From contig JAQUTM010000018.1 in assembly GCA_028694405.1 (NCBI GenBank), positions 1-19,501 of the forward strand: DNA of 19,501 nucleotides, given 5' to 3'. The DNA is from Oscillospiraceae bacterium. GTDB lineage: Bacteria; Bacillota; Clostridia; Oscillospirales; Ruminococcaceae. The stretch's first letter is position 1. The number at the start of each line of letters is the position of its first letter. The translations under genes and the position numbers were made by a program. Below the pieces are notes generated by a model. That model was not told where the DNA came from, made no database searches, and saw only the letters and a program-made list of their open reading frames with translations. Shown one piece after another: positions 12,873 to 19,501 of this stretch.

Positions 12873-13898
12873 ATAAAAACCTATAAATCCACGTTCTTTT
12901 TGACAAGCTTGCTTCTTCTTGTTTCTTGCATATCTGTGTCTATTGGCGTGTTAGATGTAAATCTTTCTGCCATGGCAAGCGGAAACCTAGATCAAATTGA
13001 AATCCTACTGGTTTCTCGCCTGCCGCGGTTGCTTGCAGTTTTATGCACGGGGGCAGGAATGAGTGTAGCGGGATTAATTATGCAGCAGCTATGTCGAAAC
13101 AAATTTGTTTCGCCTACAACCAGTGCAACCATTTCCTCTGCACAGCTGGGGCTTCTACTTGCCATTCTTGTGTTTCCGCAGGCAACCTTAAAAGAAAAAA
13201 CATTTTTTGCTTTTACCATGTCCATTGCAGGAACCTATGTGTTTGTTTTATTTATGCAGCGATTAAAGTGTAAAGACATTATTATGGTACCCTTGGTGGG
13301 CATTATGTTTGGCAATGCTCTGGGCGGCATTACAAGCTTTTTGGCATATAAATATAACTTGATGCAAGCCATGAACTCGTTTTTGGTAGGAGATTTTTCG
13401 CTGGTTTTAAAAGGCAACTATGAAATTGTCTTTTTAATCTTACCCTTGCTCGTCATCGCCTTTTCGTTTGCCAATCATTTTAACATTGTGGGCTTGGGCG
13501 AGGATTTTGCAAAAAATTTAGGGGTTCCTTACACGGTAGTTTTGTTTGGCGGATTATCCATTGCGGCACTCATTACCGCCAGCGTTGTAGTTACGATTGG
13601 AACAATTCCGTATTTAGGGCTTGTTGTACCTAACTTGATTACTATTTTAAAGGGAGATAAACTTAAAAACTCGTTGATTGACACCGCTTTATTCGGAGCA
13701 CTGTTTGTTTTAATTTGCGATATTGTAGGCCGACTTGTTATTTTCCCTTACGAAATTCCGGTCAATCTGATTGTGGGCGTAATTGGAAGTGTTGTTTTTC
13801 TGGGTATTATCTTCTGGAAGTTAAGCAGTCATGTGCCTAGCGTACATACCAGGTCGGCTCAGACGACAACAAAAGGAGGGTGTGGCTGTGACCAGTAA
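12873..13898 (+). CDS. yclN: Siderophore ABC importer permease 1 (FecCD family, YclN/CeuB-like)
   Basis: Polytopic membrane protein (341 aa) of the FecCD family; with its partner it forms the channel that brings ferric siderophore into the cell. Family marks include SRLPRLLAVLCTGAGMS and the NKFVSPTTSAT stretch, a coupling-helix-like region near GLGEDFAKNLGV, and IPYLGLVVPN. An AGGAGG at 12860-12865 is ideally spaced (7 bases) for codon 12873, which is ATA. Reading from there gives (M)KTYKSTFFLTSLLLLVSCISV, a typical permease N-terminus. The first conventional start is a TTG at 12900 with no site. I therefore take the ATA as the probable start, with caution. The protein ends in an unusual cysteine tail, GGCGCDQ. 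Its last 11 bases overlap the next gene. The yclN symbol is by resemblance and gene order. Confidence 0.85.
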   Translation: MKTYKSTFFLTSLLLLVSCISVSIGVLDVNLSAMASGNLDQIEILLVSRLPRLLAVLCTGAGMSVAGLIMQQLCRNKFVSPTTSATISSAQLGLLLAILVFPQATLKEKTFFAFTMSIAGTYVFVLFMQRLKCKDIIMVPLVGIMFGNALGGITSFLAYKYNLMQAMNSFLVGDFSLVLKGNYEIVFLILPLLVIAFSFANHFNIVGLGEDFAKNLGVPYTVVLFGGLSIAALITASVVVTIGTIPYLGLVVPNLITILKGDKLKNSLIDTALFGALFVLICDIVGRLVIFPYEIPVNLIVGVIGSVVFLGIIFWKLSSHVPSVHTRSAQTTTKGGCGCDQ

Positions 13899-14853
13899 AA
13901 AAAATGTGTATTTTAAAAAGCTGCTGTTTTTAGTTGTTTTAGCCTGCTGCGCTGCTGCACTTTATCAGTTTACCGATGTGGATATAAATTTTTTCAGCTT
14001 TGCAATGCGTATTCGAGGCCCACGGCTTGCTGCCATGTTTTTGGCATCTTTTTGTGTAGGTGTAGCGTCAATTCTGTTTCAAACAATTATTAACAATGTA
14101 ATCGTTACGCCTTGTCTGCTGGGCATGAATGCGTTGTATGTGCTCATTCACACAAGTGTTGTGTTTTTAATCGGAAGCGGCAGTAAGCTGTCCGTAAATT
14201 CTCCCATTTCGTTTGTAGTGGATTTGTTGTCTATGGCAGTGGTAGCCGTTCTGATATACGGCTATCTTTTTCAAAAAGCGGGAGGCAACATTCTATATAT
14301 TCTGCTTGTGGGTTCTGTTTTAACTACGCTTTTCAGCAGTATTTCTACCACCATGCAGCGAATGATGGACCCCAATGAATTTGACCAGCTGCAAAACTCT
14401 CTTATTGCCAGTTTTGAAAGAGTAAATGCAGACGCCATATGGATTGCCGTTATGGCAATTCTGATTTTGGTAGTATGGCTATGGCGTCAGTTTCCGCTTT
14501 TAGATGTTTTGGTTTTGGGCAAGCATCAAGCCATAAATTTAGGTGTGGACTATGAGAAGGTATCGCGCAAAATGCTGGTGGGCGTTACGATACTAATCGG
14601 AATTGCCACGGCTCTGGTTGGTCCGATTTCTTTTTTAGGTCTGATTATAGCCAATCTCAGCCGTCAGCTATTCAAAACCTATCAGCATCGATACTTAACG
14701 TTTGGAGCTGCACTTGTCGGCATGGTGATTTTATTTGCGGGGCAAACACTTGTTGAGCAGGTGTTTCACTTTGGGGCAAACATCAATGCATTTATCAATA
14801 TCGGCGGAGGTGCATACTTCCTTTATCTGCTTTTGCGAGGAGAAAAACAATGA
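13888..14853 (+). CDS. yclO: Siderophore ABC importer permease 2 (FecCD family, YclO/CeuC-like)
   Basis: Second membrane subunit (321 aa) of the importer, with the FecCD marks RIRGPRLAAMFLASFCVGVA, NVIVTPCLLGMN, HQAINLGVDY and GPISFLGLIIANLSR followed by several hydrophobic helices. I choose the GTG at 13888, 8 bases after AGGAGG (13874-13879); an ATG at 13831 gives an arginine-rich extension inside the upstream gene with no site. The start overlaps the upstream stop by 11 bases and its own stop overlaps the ATPase start by 4 (ATGA). Translation of the whole set is therefore coupled. The permease pair probably works as a heterodimer. Confidence 0.92.
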   Translation: MTSKKNVYFKKLLFLVVLACCAAALYQFTDVDINFFSFAMRIRGPRLAAMFLASFCVGVASILFQTIINNVIVTPCLLGMNALYVLIHTSVVFLIGSGSKLSVNSPISFVVDLLSMAVVAVLIYGYLFQKAGGNILYILLVGSVLTTLFSSISTTMQRMMDPNEFDQLQNSLIASFERVNADAIWIAVMAILILVVWLWRQFPLLDVLVLGKHQAINLGVDYEKVSRKMLVGVTILIGIATALVGPISFLGLIIANLSRQLFKTYQHRYLTFGAALVGMVILFAGQTLVEQVFHFGANINAFINIGGGAYFLYLLLRGEKQ

Positions 14854-15602
14854 AAATTCAAGGATTAAAAAAGGCGTATCACCGAGAAGTGGTTGTCGAT
14901 GATGTAAGCTTTGAAATTCCCGAAGGGAAAGTACTTTCACTGATTGGTCCAAATGGGGCGGGAAAATCAACCGTAATGAATATCATTTCCCGCTTGCTTC
15001 CCCTAGATGATGGAAAAATTCTTTTTCAAGGCAAAGAACTCCATCAGTGGAAACGTCAGGAGTTGGCAAAGAAACTGGCAATTCTCACCCAATCCAATCA
15101 TATTGCAATGAAACTGTCGGTTTGGGATTTGGTGGCATTTGGGCGTTTTCCTTACAGCGGAAATCACCTTACAGTAGAAGACACCAAGATGATTCAGCAG
15201 GCGATTGATTATATGGAACTGGGAGATCTGGCACATAAGTTTATTGACGAGCTCTCCGGTGGACAGCGGCAGCGCGCTTACATAGCCATGGTGATTGCAC
15301 AAGATACAGATTATGTACTGTTGGACGAGCCGACAAATAATTTAGACATCTACCATGCAACCAACATGATGAAAATGGTACGCAGGCTTTGCGATGAACT
15401 GAACAAAACGGTGGTTTTGGTTTTGCATGACATTAACTATGCAGCATTTTATTCCGACTATATTTGTGCATTTGTAGATGGAAAAATTGCCAAGTTTGGT
15501 ACAGTTGAGGAGGTGATGAACAAAAAGACCTTATCGGACATCTATCATGTAGAGTTTGAAATTATGAATGTGGCAAATAAGCCCCTATCTGTTTACTATT
15601 AA
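14850..15602 (+). CDS. yclP: Siderophore ABC importer ATP-binding protein (YclP/CeuD-like)
   Basis: Cytoplasmic ATPase (250 aa) that powers ferric-siderophore import. Walker A is GPNGAGKST at 33-41, Q-loop Gln81, signature LSGGQRQRAYIAM at 135-147, Walker B YVLLDEP at 155-161 and H-loop His193. The stretches LAILTQSNHI, FGRFPYS and VIAQDTDYVLLDEPTNNLD match the YclP/CeuD/FatE group (petrobactin and catecholate systems) better than FhuC or BtuD. It starts by ATGA overlap with the second permease and is followed after 21 bases by the binding-protein gene. Confidence 0.95.
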   Translation: MKIQGLKKAYHREVVVDDVSFEIPEGKVLSLIGPNGAGKSTVMNIISRLLPLDDGKILFQGKELHQWKRQELAKKLAILTQSNHIAMKLSVWDLVAFGRFPYSGNHLTVEDTKMIQQAIDYMELGDLAHKFIDELSGGQRQRAYIAMVIAQDTDYVLLDEPTNNLDIYHATNMMKMVRRLCDELNKTVVLVLHDINYAAFYSDYICAFVDGKIAKFGTVEEVMNKKTLSDIYHVEFEIMNVANKPLSVYY

Positions 15603-15623
15603 AAAACCAAAGGAGAAACTATT

Positions 15624-16610
15624 ATGAAAAAAATTTTAAGTATCTTGTGTGCTGCGGTGTTAACCGCATCGTTGGCGGCGTGTGGAGCTCAGCCGACAAA
15701 TACACCGGCTGTAACACCGTCCAGCTCGGTTGCTTCGCAGAGTGAACTTGCCGTTACTCCGGATACAGTCACCGTAACCGACTTTAAGGGTGAGGTGGAA
15801 GTGCCGTTTAATCCCCAGCGGATTGTTGTATTGGATTTTTCGCTTCTCGATACCATAGATGCTCTGGGTCTCGGAGATCGCGTAGTGGGTGCACCGCAAC
15901 GTGCTGGTTTGGATTACCTGAGCGCCTATATGAACAAAGAAAACATTGTCAATGTGGGAACCGAATCCAAAGTTGATTTGGAAGCAATTCAGTCCGCACA
16001 GCCCGACCTTATTATTTATGGCACACGCCTGGACGACTATGCAGATACATTTTATGACATTGCACCCACTATCCAGCTCAAAATTGATCATTCTGCGGGT
16101 TACATGAAAACCTTGAAAGAAAATATTATGACACTGGCAACTGTATTTGGGGTAGAAGAAACAGCCGACGCCATGTTGGGACAATATGATGACCGCGTTA
16201 CCGCACTGGCACAGGCTGCCCAAGGAAAAAACTGCATGATGCTGCTTGTAACAGACGGCAGCATTAAGGCGCTTGGCACCAGCAAACGCTGCTCTTTAAT
16301 TCCGGGCGAAATCGGCTTTGAAAACGTAACGGAAGATGTAGATGCCACTCATGGCGAAGGTATTTCGTTTGAGATGCTATTAGACAAAAACCCTGACTAT
16401 ATTTTTGTTTTGGATCGTGATGCTGCCCGTGGTGTTGAGGGTGCCAAGGTTGCCCAGGACATTATGGATAACGATATTGTGAAAAAGACTGCCGCGTATC
16501 AAAACGGTAACATTGTTTATCTGACACCGCATGTATGGTACATTGCCGAAGGCGGCATTTCCTCTACGGATATGATGCTCAAAGACTTGGAAGCTGCACT
16601 GCTTCAATAA
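15624..16610 (+). CDS. yclQ: Siderophore-binding lipoprotein (YclQ/CeuE-like)
   Basis: Surface-anchored binding protein (328 aa) that captures ferric siderophore for the importer. The signal peptide ends in LAAC with lipid Cys20, then a Thr/Ser/Pro linker to about residue 50. The two-lobed helical-backbone (TroA-like) fold is suggested by VPFNPQRIVVLDFSLLDTIDALG, AIQSAQPDLIIYG, GEIGFENV-THGEGISFE and NPDYIFVLDRDAA, the latter typical of YclQ/CeuE. Such proteins bind petrobactin or other catecholate chelates; the actual siderophore here is inferred only. The site AAAGGAG lies 8 bases before the ATG. It is the last gene of the operon and is followed by two hairpins. Confidence 0.94.
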   Translation: MKKILSILCAAVLTASLAACGAQPTNTPAVTPSSSVASQSELAVTPDTVTVTDFKGEVEVPFNPQRIVVLDFSLLDTIDALGLGDRVVGAPQRAGLDYLSAYMNKENIVNVGTESKVDLEAIQSAQPDLIIYGTRLDDYADTFYDIAPTIQLKIDHSAGYMKTLKENIMTLATVFGVEETADAMLGQYDDRVTALAQAAQGKNCMMLLVTDGSIKALGTSKRCSLIPGEIGFENVTEDVDATHGEGISFEMLLDKNPDYIFVLDRDAARGVEGAKVAQDIMDNDIVKKTAAYQNGNIVYLTPHVWYIAEGGISSTDMMLKDLEAALLQ

Positions 16611-16625
16611 ATACTTTACCGCAAC

Positions 16626-16668
16626 AGCCGATAGGCCATAGGGCAAAAAGCTCTGTGCCCTATCGGCT
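16626..16668 (+). terminator. Hairpin after the siderophore operon
   Basis: AGCCGATAGG (16626-16635) pairs perfectly with CCTATCGGCT (16659-16668). A second, overlapping pairing is possible: ATAGGGCA (16638-16645) with TGCCCTAT (16656-16663). Only TTTT follows after a few bases, so it may be a weak terminator or a 3' stabilising structure, 15 bases after the stop. Confidence 0.55.
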
Positions 16669-16739
16669 TACCTGTTTTAGCCAAATACGATGACCGCTAT
16701 TACGGCATTTTATAGATAACATTTTAACTTATCACGTTA

Positions 16740-16786
16740 AAAAGCATGGGCAGCCAAGCCATAGGTGACAAGGCGCCCATGCTTTT
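16740..16786. terminator. Bidirectional terminator between siderophore operon and esterase gene
   Basis: A perfect 12-bp stem (AAAAGCATGGGC at 16740-16751 with 16775-16786) carries a 23-base loop that can add a GCC/GGC extension. It has A5 on the left and T4 on the right. It lies 54 bases beyond the minus-strand esterase stop and stops both converging transcripts. Confidence 0.8.
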
Positions 16787-16840
16787 ATAGGATATACGAC
16801 ATATGAATTTAAAGATTAAAGATACATTCCAAAGGGGAAC

Positions 16841-17887
16841 CTATTTCAGAACAGAATCCAAAAATTCAAAAACCTTTTCCACGTTTTCTTCTGCGTCAAA
16901 TTCTGAAGTTCCATGACCCGCACCATCAATGATTTCCATGGACACTTTATCGGCACCTACTGTTTCAGTCAGCTTTTGAGCAAAATCGACGCTCTGCTGC
17001 GGTGGGACATTGGTATCTGCACTGCCGTGCTGTATAAAAAAATACGGATCGTTCTTTGTGATATAGTTTTCCGGATTTGCCTTTTTTGTCTGCTCAATAT
17101 TTTGCGTGATATTTTCACCAATATATTTGCTTTCCGGCGAAAAATCCGTACTGGTTTTACCCATTTTAGGCGTTACACCGGCAGCGGCAAATTGTTCGTC
17201 CATCAGTAAAAAGTTCAAGGGACCAAACCAATCCACAACAGCATTCACAGATGATGAATATTCCAAATTTTCCTGATTGTCGCCATTGAGCGTGTCATCG
17301 TCTCCGCTTGTGCCTGCAAGGGCCGCAAGATTTCCGCCGGCACTGTCTCCCCAAATAGCAATTCGGTCTGCATCGAGATTGTATTTTTCTGCGTTTGCTT
17401 TTATAAATCGAATGGCAGCCTTCACATCACTGATAGCAGCGGGAAAGATTGCTTCTCCGCTCATGCGATAATCCACACTGACAACCGCATAGCCGTGGCT
17501 GACGCCCTGCAGCATAGACTTTACATCGCCGCCCGTCTTACGCCCCATCATAAAACCACCCCCATGTACGGCAATAATAACAGGATAAGGTGCTTGGCTT
17601 TGTGCATCAGGAAAATAAATATCAAGCTTTTGTGTTTCACTGATGGTTCCGTAAGCAATATCTGTCTCCTTATTTTTAATCCAAGACGTATCGGCGCTTT
17701 CTCCTAAAAGTCCGCCACCTTCTCCCCTCAGCGGAAGATTTCCCGGAGCAGTCATTGCAGCGGAAGACGGCAGGTCGGTCTTTTCGCCGCTAATAAGAGG
17801 TTTTTCCTGATTGTTTGAATTTGCACTGCAGGCTGCTAAGCTTAGGACAAAACAGCTTGCCAAAAAAACTTTTAATATTTGTTTCAT
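16841..17887 (-). CDS. Secreted alpha/beta-hydrolase lipoprotein (HSL-like esterase)
   Basis: Surface lipoprotein (348 aa) with signal peptide and lipobox LAAC (Cys20), a linker to about residue 68, then an alpha/beta-hydrolase domain of the hormone-sensitive-lipase/BD-FAE group. The oxyanion motif HGGGF is at 108-112, nucleophile Ser182 in GDSAGGN, Asp291 in GSADTNVP and His325 in GAGHG, so a full catalytic triad is present. Such enzymes cleave carboxylic esters, including acetyl or feruloyl groups on plant polysaccharides; the substrate here is unknown. AAAGGAGTG lies about 7 bases before the ATG. It lies 115 bases downstream of the metal ATPase gene on the same strand and converges on the siderophore operon. 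A role in opening ester-type siderophores outside the cell is possible but unsupported beyond location. Confidence 0.9.
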   Translation of the reverse strand: MKQILKVFLASCFVLSLAACSANSNNQEKPLISGEKTDLPSSAAMTAPGNLPLRGEGGGLLGESADTSWIKNKETDIAYGTISETQKLDIYFPDAQSQAPYPVIIAVHGGGFMMGRKTGGDVKSMLQGVSHGYAVVSVDYRMSGEAIFPAAISDVKAAIRFIKANAEKYNLDADRIAIWGDSAGGNLAALAGTSGDDDTLNGDNQENLEYSSSVNAVVDWFGPLNFLLMDEQFAAAGVTPKMGKTSTDFSPESKYIGENITQNIEQTKKANPENYITKNDPYFFIQHGSADTNVPPQQSVDFAQKLTETVGADKVSMEIIDGAGHGTSEFDAEENVEKVFEFLDSVLK

Positions 17888-18002
17888 TTTAACACTCCTT
17901 TTATATAATTGTTTTACAAAGGCTAGTTCGTTCCCATGTATTTTGATAAATAGCTTTATTTTTATCCTTGCAAGTGGAGAATTACGGGAATGAGGCAGAA
18001 CG

Positions 18003-19501
18003 TTATTTTTTCCATTTTAACAATAACGCTGAATTGATAATTACCATAACCGATCCGGCATTGTGCACCAATGCGCCGAAAACCGGATTTAAAACCCCCG
18101 TAATTGCTAGGACGATTGCAAGAAAATTAAGCCCCATAGAAAAGGCAAGATTGTATTTAATGGTGGTCATCATATGCTTTGAAAGTGCAAACAAATGAGG
18201 CAATTCCCTCACTTCATCGTCCACAAGGGCTATGTCCGCTGCATCTACTGCAATATCACTTCCAACACCGCCCATTGCAATCCCCACAGTGGCTTTTTTA
18301 AGTGCAGGTGCATCATTAATACCATCACCAATCATGCATACGGTAACATCTTGCTGCTGACATTGTTCAATAAAATTCAGTTTATCCTCCGGCAGGCAGC
18401 CGGCATACACTTCATGAATTTGAAGCTGCGCCGCTATGGTTTCGGCTGCGTTTTTGTGATCACCTGTCAACAACACCGGCTGTACACCAAGCTTTGCCAA
18501 CCCGCAAATCATTGTGGCACTTTCAGAACGTAACGTATCAGACAGGGCCAAAAAACCAATTAGCTTTTTGGCAAGAGCAATATAAATAATTGTGCAGCCT
18601 TGCTGTAAGTATATATCTGCATCTGCAGGGGTGTCATCAAGAGAGATGATTTCGTTGTCTGATAACAGCTTTAAATTTCCTGCATATACGGGCTGACCAT
18701 TGAAAATTGCGGTAACACCACGGCCGGGAATCATTGTAAATTGTTCTGCATCGACAATGGGTGCTTGATAAGCCTGCTTATAACAGTGAACCACAGCTTT
18801 TCCAAGAGGGTGCTCCGACAAACGCTCCACAGATGCGGCAAGTGAATACAGCGCGTCATGGCTGATTGCCTCATCAAGGGTGCAAACCGCCACAACCTGC
18901 GGTGTTCCATAGGTCAGCGTACCTGTCTTGTCAAAAGCAATCTTGGAAACCTTAGCCAGACGTTCCAGCGCATCTCCTTCTCGAATCAAAAAACCATGCT
19001 TTGTGGCATTGCCAATGGCCGCCATAATTGCCGTGGGGGTGGCAAGCACCAAAGCACAGGGACAAAATACAACCAGAATGGTCACGGCACGGATAATCTC
19101 TCCTGAAACAAGCCATGTCAGTGCGGCAGAAACCAGCGCAATTACTACAATCCAAGTAGCCCAGCGATCTGCAAGGCCCACAATTTTTGCTTTGCCCGCA
19201 TCAGCAGACTGTACCAAACGAATCATTCGCTGAATGGAGCTGTCTTCGCCCACTTTGGTTGCTCTCATTTCAAAGGCTCCAAACTGGTTTACTGTGCCGC
19301 TGCAAACCGCATCTCCGGACCCTTTGTCAACAGGAAGTGATTCCCCTGTCATTACAGCCTGATTGACCGAGGTCTGTCCCGACAGAATGATGCCATCTAC
19401 GGGAACCGTTTCTCCCGGCAAAACGCGCAGCGTATCTCCAACTTTGACACATTCCGCGGAAACCGTAGACTCGGTATTGTTGTAGAGCACTCGAGCTGTC
19501 T
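18003..19501 (-). CDS. P1B-type heavy-metal-transporting P-type ATPase (5' end cut by window edge)
   Basis: C-terminal two thirds (about 498 residues) of a metal-pumping membrane ATPase; the frame stays open to the right edge, where the N-terminal metal-binding and first membrane segments are missing. Seen in order: actuator domain with TGES, membrane CPC motif (19064-19056), phosphorylation DKTGTLT (Asp codon at 18932-18930), SEHPLGKAV with the P1B-specific HP pair, TGDH, and hinge GDGINDAPAL. The last membrane helix reads HNAGSVMVIINSALLL (18065-18018). That pattern lacks the Asp of zinc/cadmium/lead pumps and the Met-Ser-Ser of copper pumps. It resembles instead the His-Asn/Ser-Asn-Ser types seen in CtpC-like pumps, so the metal is uncertain. 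The surface esterase gene follows after 115 bases. Confidence 0.93.
   Translation of the reverse strand, partial: TARVLYNNTESTVSAECVKVGDTLRVLPGETVPVDGIILSGQTSVNQAVMTGESLPVDKGSGDAVCSGTVNQFGAFEMRATKVGEDSSIQRMIRLVQSADAGKAKIVGLADRWATWIVVIALVSAALTWLVSGEIIRAVTILVVFCPCALVLATPTAIMAAIGNATKHGFLIREGDALERLAKVSKIAFDKTGTLTYGTPQVVAVCTLDEAISHDALYSLAASVERLSEHPLGKAVVHCYKQAYQAPIVDAEQFTMIPGRGVTAIFNGQPVYAGNLKLLSDNEIISLDDTPADADIYLQQGCTIIYIALAKKLIGFLALSDTLRSESATMICGLAKLGVQPVLLTGDHKNAAETIAAQLQIHEVYAGCLPEDKLNFIEQCQQQDVTVCMIGDGINDAPALKKATVGIAMGGVGSDIAVDAADIALVDDEVRELPHLFALSKHMMTTIKYNLAFSMGLNFLAIVLAITGVLNPVFGALVHNAGSVMVIINSALLLKWKK

Noticed and set aside
1..19501. CRISPR array, tRNA, rRNA, insertion sequence or prophage genes
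   Set aside because: No regularly spaced repeats, cloverleaf-like sequences, transposase motifs or phage proteins were recognised.

Overview
The window looks like chromosome from a low-to-moderate GC Gram-positive bacterium, most likely an anaerobic gut-type Clostridia (Oscillospiraceae-like). The evidence is the strong AGGAGG ribosome binding sites, the GTG starts, several lipobox lipoproteins with short Thr/Ser/Pro/Ala linkers, a single-chain (alpha2) glycyl-tRNA synthetase, an MglBA sugar importer and sigma-A type promoters. No phage, CRISPR, tRNA, rRNA or insertion sequence was seen. The placement is inferred from gene style, not from a marker comparison.

Left third (1-7805), all on the minus strand. 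A galactose/methylgalactoside importer (mglB, then mglA running off the left edge) has a clear promoter and a hairpin between the two genes. Next comes a set of housekeeping genes: a LURP-one/YxjI-like protein, an M29 aminopeptidase and a Cof-type HAD phosphatase, the last two abutting. Upstream lie glycyl-tRNA synthetase with its own near-consensus promoter and a zinc-ribbon DUF4428-like protein that ends at an unusually long, three-segment hairpin terminator.

Middle (7806-12436). A divergent promoter region holds two TetR-type operators ahead of a TetR regulator that starts at GTG, followed by a PaaK/CapK-like adenylate-forming enzyme. A bidirectional terminator separates these from a convergent pair, a DUF3796-like membrane protein and a small XRE regulator, whose promoter is covered by a perfect 16-bp inverted repeat. 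A MINPP-like histidine acid phosphatase without a visible signal peptide follows on the plus strand.

Right third (12437-19501). After a 430-base non-coding stretch comes a four-gene ferric-siderophore ABC importer in the order permease, permease, ATPase, lipoprotein (YclNOPQ/CeuBCDE-like). The genes overlap, and the first has its ribosome binding site spaced for an ATA codon rather than ATG, GTG or TTG. It converges on a secreted lipoprotein of the hormone-sensitive-lipase-like alpha/beta hydrolase family, itself downstream of a P1B-type metal ATPase cut by the right edge. Together, the right third is a metal-handling neighbourhood (siderophore uptake, a surface esterase, metal efflux or transport).

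No wholly new system can be proven from this window. The best leads are the ATA start with an adjacent near-palindrome, the operator architectures of the TetR and XRE units, the long composite hairpins, the cytoplasmic-looking phytase-like enzyme and the surface esterase facing the siderophore importer.
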